From: Acanthamoeba castellanii str. Neff
Lineage: Eukaryota; Discosea; Longamoebia; Acanthamoebidae
Assembly: GCF_000313135.1 (NCBI RefSeq)
Contig: NW_004457350.1
Location: 25,037-59,850 of the forward strand
Direction: 5' to 3'
DNA length: 34,814 bases
The first letter of the stretch is position 1. Each line of letters starts with the position of its first letter. A model generated the notes under the pieces. The model did no database searches and had not been told where the DNA came from. It saw only the letters and a list, made by a program, of their open reading frames with translations. Shown in pieces: positions 1 to 9,199 of the stretch. The translations under genes and the position numbers were made by a program.

Positions 1-12
1 GGGGGGGTGCAG

Positions 13-2633
13 GTGGGCAACGACGGGATGGTCAAGATCGCCGATTTCGGGTTCCTCAACATGCGCCGCAAGTGTGCCGGGCGACGGGACCTGGCCAGGT
101 GAGACTCGCATTCAACGCCACCCCCCCCCACCACGATCACCACAGCCAGGCGGCGGCGGCGGCGGCGGCTCGCTGGTTGAACTGACGAACGCGCCTTTGG
201 CACGCGGGGATGCTGATGATGCCCATAGCGATGGCGACGATGCTAGTGATGCTGACAATAACGCATGTGGTGGCGGCGGCGGCGGCGGTGCGGCTTCAGT
301 TTTGTGTACATGGCTCCGGAGTTTCTGCGCGACGGGACCAAGAGCGAGAAGTGCGACGTCTATTCGTTCGCCTGCTGCCTTGCGGAGATCCTCACCGGTG
401 CGTTCGACACCACCACTACCGCGCGCGCAATCTTCGGCCTTCTCCGCGAGCGTGCTCCCCGCGTCGTGCGTGACGTTGTATGTCGTGTGTGTGTGTGTGT
501 GTGTGTGTGTGTCTTGCGCGCGGCTATGCGGGCGGGAGGTTGGTGTGTTAAGAAGGCATGCAGTCCAGAGAATGATGTGACAGTTGTACTGATAGCTCAT
601 GTGTTGTGTGTGCGCCCGCGCGAAATATGCGAACATCCCTCTATATCTGTATATGTGTGTCGTGTGCGTGCGTGCGTGCGTCATGTGTGTGTGTGTGTGT
701 GGTGTGTTTTATATATGTAAATAGGGGAGGAGGTGTTCAAGTCGCTCAAGCGCGAGATCCTGTTGTCCAACCAACCGGAGGTCGTACTGTACGACAAAAT
801 CGTGATCAGAGGAACACGACCCAAATTGTCGGCCGACCACGGTGCCTACCCCCCCCCTCCCAAATCCACATCATCACCATCATCATCATCGAAAGAGAGA
901 GAGAGAGAGAGGAGGCGTGACTGCCACTTCCCCTCCCTCCCGGCCCCTCCATCCCTCCTCCGCTAATCCCATATCTTGTGCCGCCGCCGCCGCCAGTCCC
1001 GCCACCGCTGGCGGCGCTCATTCGCCGAAGCTGGTCGCCCAAGCCCGAGGAAAGGCCCAATTTTGATGAGATCATCAACGTCCTCGACACCGCCATCATC
1101 GATGCCGTCATCAACGACAACGCTGGTGAGCACGCCCCCGCCATCTCTCTCTCTCTCATTGTCCGCACCCTTCCCCCCCCAACCGTTATGAGCCATATTT
1201 TTTTGTAAAGGATATATAACCCATATATTTCTGTAACACCCAACCAGGTCGCGCGCTGTGGCGGGACAATTTCACGGGCCGCACGAGAGTGACGTGGGAG
1301 GATTTCGTGGCCGCCCTGTGCGGCATGTTCATGATCCCCCTGCCCGTCCTCAACGATGACAAGAAGCTCGACGTACACTGGCGCTGCCTCAAGGCCCTCC
1401 TCGTCAAGGGCGGCATCGACGACCCCGGTATCGATATGCTATCCTATTTCCAGCTAATTTCTATCTCTCTCTCTCTCTCTTGCCGCGGTGCTCCTGAGCT
1501 CACTCTCACTTCACACGACGCACACGCACACGCACACGCAAACACTCGCATCTCTCTCTCTCTCTCTCTCTCGGAACCGGTGCGTGGCTGGTGGGGTGGC
1601 TCGCGCGCAGATGGCCGTCTGATGCAGGGCAGCGGGATGGTAACGCTGGAGAGCTTCGGCGGCAACCTGGCGTGCTTCGGACCCCTCATGAACCTCATGG
1701 GCGTCGCCTTCCTCACACGAGTACGACACACACGACACACACAACACAACGCTGGTTCGGCACAACAAAAACCCCCCAAAACATCAGATCCGGAGCGTGG
1801 TGGAGCTCGAGTGCTTTCACGGCTACATCACCCCGGAGATGGCCGAGGAGCGGCTTGCCGGTACCTGCGCCCCTCGCAATGCACCCCCCCCCTCACGTGG
1901 CGGCGGCGGGGAGTTGGTAGCACATACCTTTCTCTTTGTGGAAGTTTGCTGAGGGGGGGGGCTTACTAACCGGCCGACGACGACGACGACGACCCACACA
2001 CCGCAGACCAGCAGCCGGGCACCTTTCTCCTCCGGCTGAGCTCGCACGCGGGCATCTTTACCGTGTCCGTAGTGACCCGAAAGGGGGTGGAGCACAAGCG
2101 CATTCTCTACAAAGCCACCAGTGACTTTGGTACGACACACACGCACGACACACAACACACACACACACACACACACTCGACACACTCTCTTTCTTGTTGG
2201 TCACCAACACACACCTCATGCCGTCGTGTGTGCGCCGTGTGTGCGCGCCGTGTGTCCGTCTCTGCAGGTCCCGTTTATCTGTACAACAGCTGCCCGCATC
2301 GAAGTCTGAACGACCTGTACGCCCACACCCCGCGCCTGGCCTCGTGGGGGGTTGGGGTGGGGGGGGGTATGAGGCCGCTTTCTCATGAGACTTACTTGGC
2401 TCGGTGCGTGTGGCGCACATGTACGTGTGGTGGCGTGATGGGTGGGGTGGCTGGGGTGGCTGGTGGCCAGGTTGCGAGCGGAGAGGGCCTCGTTCCAGCA
2501 CCCGTTCTCCTCGTCGCGCTACAAGAAGCTGCTCGCGCTCGATGTGGAGGTGGGCAGCAGTAGTGGCGTGCCGTCGCAGCGACTCAAGGCCGACTACCTC
2601 ATCCCCAACGGGTGGGACGACGACCGCTCCTGA
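13..2633 (+). CDS. Shk-like protein kinase with C-terminal SH2 domain (5'-truncated by window edge)
   Basis: Cytosolic signalling kinase of the SH2-kinase (Shk) class known from Dictyostelium; the SH2 domain is expected to bind phosphotyrosine. Exons fit 13-98, 300-397, 725-841, 997-1125, 1248-1427, 1611-1720, 1788-1860, 2007-2129, 2268-2343 and 2471-2633; phases agree throughout, leaving 384 residues in the window. Visible kinase parts are the DFG motif (residues 11-13 of this fragment), the APE motif (34-36), a subdomain IX segment DVYSF, and the subdomain XI core PEERPNF. A linker of about 100 residues with Trp/Phe-rich motifs follows, then SH2 from FHGYITPEMAEERL (about 249) through FLLRLSS, where Arg274 occupies the phosphate-binding position, to YLYNSC and the SLNDLY segment. 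The N-lobe and catalytic loop lie outside the window, so catalytic competence cannot be judged. The last donor, at 2344 (gtgggg), is the least certain junction. Confidence 0.9.
483..512. repeat. (GT)n microsatellite in kinase intron
   Basis: A GT run in the intron 398-724, which also carries CGTG-rich sequence near 660-710. Confidence 0.85.
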
Positions 2634-2913
2634 TCATTGGTGACGCATGCTCGCCCACCGCCCACTGCCCCCCCCCGTCGTGGCGGTAACCGCGGTTCAA
2701 TTTTGTGAGGCAAAAAACTATTTATTTACTTATTTATTTTGGCGCGCCGTTTGTGTGTCGACAGTCTGTCTGCGTCACCGTCACCTTAAGGTGGGCGGAA
2801 ACGGTTGGATTTTATTCATCCGGTTCAATCCTTCGCGAATCAGTAGGATCTCGCGGCCCCGATTCTTGAGCAAGCGCGCTGTTTTCAGGCTGCACCCACA
2901 GCCCCTCCTCATC
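2634..2913. other. Intergenic spacer between the SH2 kinase and the FHA/HARE gene
   Basis: The 280 bp between the two tandem + strand genes hold a short run of TTTA units near 2717-2740, probably in the 3' UTR of the kinase gene. No clear TATA box or conserved ORF is visible. It should carry the kinase terminator and the downstream promoter. Confidence 0.5.
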
Positions 2914-5900
2914 ATGAACGGATTTCTCGTCCACTACGATGCGTCTGGCTCTACGGGAAGGAAGCTACACTTGAAAGGAAGGAAATTGGTCTCCTTTGGC
3001 AGGTAATTCTTTCGTTCTACCGGCGATGCGCTTTGCAGCTCGCAAATTTTCTCAGCCATCTGGCCACGATCGAGCTTTTGTTGCTCCCTCTGGAAAGCTC
3101 ATATATAACTCTCAATCGCCAGCGATTCCCAATGTACCGTGGTGCTGCGAACGCAAGGCTTCAAGCCCAAGCATGCCGTCATGAACGTTCAACATGGCCA
3201 CAAGGTACCCATTCACCGACAGGTCCTCATATATGGAAGTTGAAGCGGGAGCGAGGTGTCGAGAATTACCGCTCTGGATCGCACCCCTGACCATGCAGTT
3301 GCGATGATATCCAATCCATACAATCCAAATTTTCATCGTTGGCTGCATTCCCCCCTTGCTACTATTATTATTGCTTGAGGGTCTCTCGTTGTTGTTATTG
3401 TTTGCGTTTGTGTTTGCGTTTTGTTGAAGAGCCTTTGGGGCGTCGGTCGTGGCCTCTCCCTCTCCCCCTCTCTCCCTCCCTTCGCGCGCGAACCGCCGCC
3501 GGGCCAGCCTGCGGCGCTGACACGCGGGATGGGGAATGGTGGTGATGCTTCTGTGGTGCTTTTATTTTTTATGTAATGTAATGTAATTGTAATGTATGTG
3601 TTGCGGAAACAGATATACCTTCAGAACTTGGACGAGGAGGGGCGCATGGTGCTCGTGAACGATAAGCCCCTCTCGGGTGACCCTATGGAGATCACGCACG
3701 GAGACAAGATCAACTTTGAGAACTGCGTCGTGCTCGTCTACGAAACCGACCCCAACGCCACCCAACCCGTACGGATGCTTCACACATCACCTACACGCAC
3801 ACGCACACGCACACGCACACACGCACACACGCACACACGCACACACACATACAATGAACGACACCCGCGCGCGCTCCCCTTTCTCTCGACATAGCGCTCA
3901 CCACCAACGGCGCCATCTACCGACACCGACACGCACACCGACACGCGCCATCTCCTCGCCACCTGGGCCAACTCGTGGCGGCTGTAGGATGACGGATCGC
4001 CGAATAACGGGCACGGCGGTACGGAACCGTTGGAGGGTACTCCCCTCTCCTTCTGTGGCTCGTGGCGGGAAATGTGGGATGCACGTGTCGTGTGTGTGTG
4101 TCGTGTGTGTGTCGTGTGTGTCGTGTGTCGTGCTGCTCATCGCAATGGAGGTGGGTGGTACGTGGTGGGTGGTGGGCGTCGTGTGCAGACTCGCTCACTG
4201 GCAGTGAGGTCGGGGCTGGCGAGGAAGAGGACGATGAGGGAGCGGAGGAGGGTCTCGGGGAAGAGGAGGGCGAGAGCGAGGAGGGCGAAGAGGAGGACGC
4301 CGAGGGCCGGGAGGAGGAGGAGGACGACGAGGAGGACGAGGAGGGCGAAGAGGAGAGCATGGAAGACGTGGAGGGCGGCAAACACGACAGCGGCGGCATG
4401 GAGGGCATCACCGCCGCCGCCGAAGAAGCAGCGGCAGCGGCACAGCTGAGCCGTAAGCGGAAGAGCGACTACCTCCAGAGCGGCGACATCGATCCCGAGG
4501 CCGAGCCCGATGCCGACGGCGGCAGCGGCGACAACACCGCCACCGCCGCCAACAACCTGAACGGCCAGCCCCACACCGGTCCCGATGGACTGAGCGTCGC
4601 CCTCAAGCTGCCCCCCACCACCACCACGACCTCCACCACCGAAGATGCCACCCAGCCCGAGGTAACCCCCCGCCCCGCCCAAATCTGCCGCCGCCGCCGC
4701 CAGCCGCAACTTCAACAAAGCTCCCCCCCATATCCATCCAATCAATGCCTCTCGTGCGCACGCTAACATGTGGCCCCACTCCTCTTGGCGGTGGTGGCTG
4801 GTGGTGGCTGGTGGTGGTGGCTGGTGGTGGTGGCTGGTGTTGCACCCCAACGACAACAGGAGGGGGCGAGCGTGGCAGAGGACAACAGCCGGTTCAGGCA
4901 CCTCACGCTGGACCGCATCCTGAGCGAAGGCCTCGTGGGCGAGGGCAGTGTGGGCCATGTACGTCCTCCCACACATGTCGTTTTAGTGTGTGTCGTGTTT
5001 GTCGTGTGTGCGTGTGTGCGTGTGCGTCGTGTGTGCGTGCGTCGTGTGCGTCTGTCTGCACACAACTGTCTGACCACAACCACGTGTGGTGGTGTGGCTC
5101 CCCCGGCGTCGGTGCACAGGTGGAGATAGTCAAGGATTCGACCAATGCGCTGTGCCTCCTGATGCGCTTCCCGAATGCCTTGCGGAGCGAGAGGGGCAGG
5201 CAGCTCGCCGTTGGCCTTCCCGATCTCTCGGGCGACCTCGAGGAGGCCCGGAATGCCGCTCGCCAGCGAGTACCCCATCCCCCCCCATCACTAAGGCCCG
5301 CCTCGTCGCGCCGACCGTGGCGTACAGTGAGCGCGGCGAGCTGTTTTAACGACCCCCCCCCAACACGCACGCACGCACACACACACGCCTGCTGACCAAA
5401 CTCCTCCCGCTCGCAGGCGGCTCTGCCACACGCGAAGCGGCTGAAGCAGGAGCCTGCGCGTGTGGGCGGAACGGCCATGCGACCGGGTGCCTCTCGAATC
5501 AGCACCGCCACTCGACCCACCGCGGGCACCCGCACCATCACCGCCGGTGCGTCCTATCTCATCGGCCGTCCGCAGTGCAGTGTTGCGCGCGCGCGCGAGA
5601 CTGTTGCTGACGTGCTGTTGTTACGTGGCAGGTGCGTCGCGCGTCCTCCCTCCGAACAAACGCCTCACCGCCGCCGGCAGCACCAGCAAGAGCAGCCAAG
5701 CCACCACGACCGGCAGGTACGCCACCCTACCCCATAACTCCTCCTCCCCCCAGTGTGTGTCGTGTGTGTCGTGTCGTGTGTGGTGGGAGAACCTCTCGAG
5801 AAATGCCAGCTGCATTTCCAGGCAGCGCATGCTGACACCGGCGGTGTGTCGTGTGTGTACGCGCGCGCGCGGTGTGTGTGTGTGTGTGATCCAGGACGAC

Positions 5901-6479
5901 CGCCAACTCTGCGGCAGCAGCACTCAATGCACGCCAGCGGGTCATTGTGGGGAAGAAAAAGGCAGCAGCGGCAGCTCTCAACGCACACAGAGCCGAGGAG
6001 GCGGCCATCAGCGAGGCCGACCAGGAGGAAGATGACAACTACGAGGACGAGGGCAACGTCGGGTCGAAGAAGAAGAAGCACAACAACAACATCAAGCTCA
6101 AGCCCAAAAAGAGTGGCGGCAAGAAGCAACACATCAGCGCCAAGGGAACACTTCTCTGGAGTGCTGAAAAAGTGCTCCGTGAGGAGAAAAAGCCCATGAA
6201 GGCTAGCGAAATCATCTCCAAGGGCCGCGAGAAAGGTACCCATACCCTCCATCAGCGCTCCTCTTTCCAATCGATAATGACACACGACACGCAACCACAG
6301 CCTACATTGAAACAGATTCGAAAGGGGCGGCCAATTCGCTGGTGGGACGTTTCAGCACATCGATAAGGCAAGACCCTAACAGCCCTTTCATACGAGTGGC
6401 TTCCGCTACCTATGGGCTCAAGGAGTACGCACACCTCTCCTCCTACAAGAACTATGTAGAAACCAGCCCTGAGCAGTAG
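2914..6479 (+). CDS. Nuclear-type protein with degenerate FHA domain, acidic tract and C-terminal HARE-HTH domain
   Basis: Exons fit 2914-3002, 3123-3204, 3613-3768, 3988-4036, 4189-4661, 4860-4958, 5120-5269, 5417-5546, 5632-5716, 5895-6235 and 6301-6479; phases agree and give 610 residues. Residues 1-110 fold as an FHA-like sandwich by pattern: LVSFG, CTVVL, KPKHAVMNV, VNDKPL and HGDKI. The usual GR and SxxH phosphothreonine contacts read GS and KPKH, so phospho-binding may be lost. An almost purely Glu/Asp stretch follows near 135-180, then basic patches (SRKRKSD near 214, KRLKQE near 373) that look like nuclear localisation signals. Residues about 520-592 (from LLWSAEKVL to YGLKEY) match the HARE-HTH winged-helix pattern found in HB1, ASXL proteins and restriction enzymes, a proposed DNA-binding module. 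A chromatin or transcription role is inference; I do not recognise a named orthologue. Confidence 0.8.
3783..3852. repeat. (CACACG)n/(CA)n tract in FHA/HARE intron
   Basis: CACACG and CACA units occupy the intron 3769-3987. Confidence 0.85.
4084..4132. repeat. TCGTGTGTG-type tract in FHA/HARE intron
   Basis: TCGTGTGTG units fill part of the intron 4037-4188. Similar tracts occur at 4985-5060 and 5752-5890 in later introns of the same gene. Confidence 0.8.
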
Positions 6480-6486
6480 TACAGCC

Positions 6487-6492
6487 AATAAA
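6487..6492 (+). terminator. Possible poly(A) signal AATAAA
   Basis: An AATAAA hexamer lies 8 bases after the stop codon of the FHA/HARE gene, immediately before the repeat island. The position is close for a poly(A) signal but fits the short 3' UTRs implied by the tight spacing of genes in this window. Confidence 0.3.
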
Positions 6493-6537
6493 TGGGGTAG
6501 TTTTCTTCTTCGTCCCCGGATTTTGGCAGTTCGACTG

Positions 6538-6760
6538 GCGTACTCGCCAACGGAGGCGGAGTTTAGACTTAAGTTCACGCCCAAAGGCGGAGTTGGGACT
6601 TTGAATTTGTGGGGCCATCACCACACAAGCTAGATGACCCGGTTTTCTCGCTTGCTCTGTAAGCTCTTGACCTGCCGTATGGTTCAAAATGAGCCACAGA
6701 GCACGGGCTTCCAGATGTGATGGGACTCAGCCCTCTAGGATGGCTCATTGGGGCGCTGGG
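6538..6760 (+). repeat. Left arm of a ~220 bp inverted repeat bracketing the island
   Basis: The arm matches the reverse complement of 9200-9397 over most of its length, with shared blocks GGCGGAGTTTAGACTT, GATGACCCGGTT, GCTTGCTCTGTAAGCTC and CAGCCCTCTAGGAT in the same order. Divergence and small indels show it is old. It begins about 60 bp after the stop codon of the HARE gene. Confidence 0.75.
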
Positions 6761-6900
6761 ACTTATTAACGCGCAGCAGAGATCACTGACTCTTTTTTTC
6801 ACTTGCCTTGCAAGCTCGTGACCTCGCGTTTGATTCAAAATGAGCCAAGGAGCACGGGCTTCGAAATGTGATAGGACTCAGCCCTCTAGGATGGCTGCGC
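6640..6900 (+). repeat. Two direct copies of a ~150 bp module
   Basis: The segment running TTCAAAATGAGCCA, GAGCACGGGCTTC, CAGCCCTCTAGGATGGCT occurs at 6683-6753 and again at 6834-6896, about 151 bp apart. The first copy belongs to the left inverted-repeat arm. The second lacks the outer part of the arm. Confidence 0.7.
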
Positions 6901-7003
6901 TTGTAGAGGTACGCCCCCACAAACGAAGGAATCTAACTGAACAATCTAATTCGAATCTTAATCTTAATCGTAATCTAATCTAAGATCTTGTTCTGACCTG
7001 ACA

Positions 7004-7436
7004 GGGGATGCAACGAAAACGCGTAAGGGGATGCAACGACAACGCGTAGAACTAGTTTAACTCGTAACACTCCTAAAACTCGAAACACGAATAGCTCACT
7101 AGCCCACGTGGAAGCCGATGACGTATTCAGGAAAACTCACTTGCCTTGAAAGCTCCACGGCTGCCAAAGGTGCCTGTTGCTCTGCCAGGCAACGGGCCTT
7201 CGTGAATGAGCAGAATGAGGACTGTACGACAAGCCATTGCTGTGTTCACGAGTAGCCACGAGTAGAAAACTAGTTCCACGAGTTCCACTAGTTTTACGAG
7301 TTAAACTAGTTCTACGCGTTGTCGTTGCATCCCCCAACACTCGTTAAACGCGTTTAGCTAGTTTAACTTGTAAAACACTGATTAAACTCGTTTAACGACC
7401 TGCCCACTCGTTGAACGTGTGGGCCGTGGAAATCTA
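7004..7436 (+). mobile_element. Older copy of the GGGGATGCAACG element, split by a nested insertion
   Basis: Bases 7004-7026 and 7338-7436 together match the first ~120 bp of the intact element at 7801 (GGGGATGCAACGAAAACG, ACACTCGTTAAACGCG, ACTGATTAAACTCG, CCTGCCCACTCGT). The 308 bp element at 7027-7334 sits exactly between the two halves. The far end of this older copy is not clear. The inverted segment at 8576-8688 is a candidate partner, but the flanks do not show a matching duplication. Confidence 0.7.
7027..7334. mobile_element. 308 bp MITE-like element with 41 bp perfect terminal inverted repeats, nested in the older copy
   Basis: The terminal repeats at 7027-7067 and 7294-7334 are perfect reverse complements over 41 bases, starting GGGGATGCAACGACAACG. 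The flanks are TAA (7024-7026) and CAA (7335-7337). The uninterrupted version of the target at 7801-7830 reads through as GCGTAACACTCG, so the insertion duplicated TAA and one copy later changed by a base. No transposase ORF is inside. A 3 bp TAA/TTA duplication with G-rich ends is typical of PIF/Harbinger (Tourist-type) non-autonomous elements; that assignment is inference. Confidence 0.8.
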
Positions 7437-7585
7437 GTGCTTCGAGTTAAACCAGTTGTACTCGTTTGTACTCGTTTTTCGGAGCACTAGTTTACTTCGT
7501 GGAACTAGTTTTCTACTCGTGGCCATCGTGTAAACAGCAACAGCTTGCATACAGCCCTCACTCTGCTCACCCATGAAGGCCCAGT
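7197..7585. repeat. Imperfect inverted repeat, arms 7197-7290 and 7490-7585
   Basis: The interior of the nested element (GGGCCTTCGTGAATGAGCAG through CACGAGTAGAAAACTAGTTC) recurs inverted at 7490-7585 with about 80% identity by eye. This implies a second, decayed copy of the same 308 bp element lying head-to-head nearby. Confidence 0.65.
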
Positions 7586-7800
7586 GCCTGGGGATGGCTT
7601 GTTTTCGCGGACATCGCGACCTCCCGCGGACATCGCGATTATCCGCGTGTTGCAGGTGTGAGGAACGATGCGCGTGGCCTCGCGGTGAAGAGTAGGCGGT
7701 CCGCGGGAGATCGCGATTATCCGGAAGTCGCAATGTCCGCGGTGTCGGAATTAAGCTTTTCTATTTCCTTAGTATTCAATCATCGGTGGAATACCTGTAA

Positions 7801-8218
7801 GGGGATGCAACGAAAACGCGTAACACTCGTTAAACGCGTTTAACTAGTTTAACTAGTAAAACACTGATTAAACTCGTTTAACGACCTGCCCACTCGTCGA
7901 ACGTGTGGGCCACTTGTGAAACGAGTGGAGAATGTGTGAAACGAGTAGAGAACGCGTGAAACGAGTAGCAAACGCGTGAAACCAGTAGAGAACGTGTGAA
8001 ACGAGTAAAAACCGCGTGGAACGAGTAAAACCCGCGTCGAATCGAACGAGTAAAAAATGCGTAAATAACGAGTAAAACGAGTAAATAATGAGTTAAAGGA
8101 GTAAAAAACGCCTAAAAAACGAGTAAAATGACCACAAACCACCTGTGGCAACACTGATTAAACGCTTTAAACTAGTTAAACGCGTTTAACGAGTGTTACT
8201 CGTTTTCGTTGCATCCCC
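7801..8218. mobile_element. 418 bp MITE-like element with ~51 bp terminal inverted repeats and exact TAA duplication
   Basis: The left end starts GGGGATGCAACGAAAACGCG at 7801. The right end, read in reverse complement from 8218, matches it over about 51 bases with one mismatch. Both flanks are TAA (7798-7800 and 8219-8221). It has no coding capacity: the interior is mostly a degenerate ~20 bp tandem repeat. It looks like the longest intact member of the family in this window. Confidence 0.8.
7913..8130 (+). repeat. Degenerate ~20 bp minisatellite inside the 418 bp element
   Basis: Units of the form GTGAAACGAGTAGAGAACGC repeat about ten times, becoming shorter and A-richer toward the right (ACGAGTAAAA). 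The words ACGAGT, ACGCGT and ACTAGT dominate here and throughout the island. Confidence 0.7.
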
Positions 8219-8321
8219 TAAGGGACCGGCGCTCCTTTATTTTTCCTTTTAATCTTTCATCAATACACAACTACTCCTCCCTGTTTCACACGCGGACATC
8301 GCGGCCGGCGACTCATCCCCT

Positions 8322-8577
8322 ATGAGCACCTCACTTCCGATTCTCAAATCTTCAGAGGGCTACGCTCTCTGGTTTACTCAGATTCGAGCGTACCTTCGCG
8401 CGAAGGAGCTATGGTCACTTTGTGACCCCGGCACGCTCAACTCGACCACCTCCTCGTCAAACGAGCCAGCTCCTGAGACGAAGAAGGAAGGAAAGGAGTC
8501 AGCGAAGGAGGATTCCGAAGCCCCACCCAACGGTAAGGGCGGGAAGGCCTTGGGGATAATTACCATGTCCCTCGAGT
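8322..8577 (+). pseudogene. Remnant of a Ty1/copia-type gag N-terminus
   Basis: An ATG-led reading frame encodes a start resembling copia-type gag: LPILKSSEGYALWFTQIRAY then LRAKELWSLCD, a low-complexity Ser/Glu/Lys stretch, and ALGIITMSL. In retrotransposon gag such motifs mark the first ~100 residues before the zinc knuckle. Homology to the GGGGATGCAACG family begins immediately afterwards, at about 8576, and the frame ends inside it at 8621. No protease, integrase or reverse transcriptase follows, so this is a dead fragment. The match is by pattern only. Confidence 0.5.
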
Positions 8578-8688
8578 GGCCCACACGTGCAACGAGTGGG
8601 CAGGTCGTTAAACGAGTTTAATCAGTGTTTTACTAGTTAAACGATTTAAACGCGTTTCTCGAGTGTTACGCGTTATTGTTGCATCCCT
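8576..8688 (-). repeat. Inverted end fragment of the GGGGATGCAACG family
   Basis: The reverse complement matches 7803-7915 almost base for base (GATGCAAC, AACACTCG, ACTGATTAAACTCGTTTAACG, ACCTGCCCACTCG, GTGGGCCAC). No second terminus is adjacent. It could be a solo end, or the right end of a larger element whose left end lies at 7004. Confidence 0.65.
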
Positions 8689-8754
8689 GAATCTATCATT
8701 GGAGCTGACTCCCCGCCGCGATGATCGCGGGTAGTCACGACCTCCGCGGAGCTC

Positions 8755-9170
8755 CATCTTGTAGCCCATAGTCTAATTGGTCTGGATAATGATTGGCAGC
8801 CGGCTAGCTATCAAGGCAAGCGAGAAAACTGGAGCGCTTTGTTTTAGTATCGTGATTTTCGATTACAAGTTGCAAACAGCGCACGGCAGCGCCCAGAATC
8901 AGGCGCCATCTTGTAGCCCATGGTCTAATTGGTCTTGACAATGGTTGGCAGGCCGCTAACTATAAAGGCAAGCGAGAAAACTGATGCGCTTTGATTGAGA
9001 GTGCGATTTTAGAGGTACAAGTTGTTAGCCGAACAGCGTAACTGAAGCGGCCTGAATCGCTCGACATCTTGTAGCCCATGGTCTAATTGGTCTGGAAACA
9101 AATTTGAGGGCTACCAGCTGTCAAGGCAAGCGAGAAAAACAGTGCTCTTGGTCGAGTGGCTTAGAAAAAT
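8755..9170. repeat. Three tandem ~155 bp units
   Basis: CATCTTGTAGCCCAT, GGTCTAATTGGTCT and CAAGGCAAGCGAGAAAA recur in order starting at 8755, 8907 and 9065, so the spacing is 152 and 158 bp. The third unit is truncated. GAGAAAA-type blocks are the reverse complement of TTTTCTCGCTTGCC in the left arm (6640), tying these units to the same family. TAGCCCAT followed by GGTCTAATTGG faintly resembles a tRNA A box, but I see no convincing B box. Confidence 0.65.
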
Positions 9171-9199
9171 TGCAAAATTACTCATAAACAGGGAGGTCC

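Noticed and set aside
4137..4976. 279-residue - strand frame opposite the acidic tract
   Set aside because: It is the antisense of GAG/GCC-rich coding sequence and introns in the FHA/HARE gene, giving low-complexity Leu/Gly/Val runs only.
5270..5416. Possible extra exon (ARLVAPTVAYSE) in the FHA/HARE gene
   Set aside because: No donor keeps phase with the next exon in its likely frame (the KRLKQE frame), while direct splicing 5269/5417 is phase 0 on both sides.
8755..9170. tRNA gene suggested by TAGCCCAT...GGTCTAATTGG
   Set aside because: No acceptor-stem pairing, anticodon arm or convincing B box could be found.
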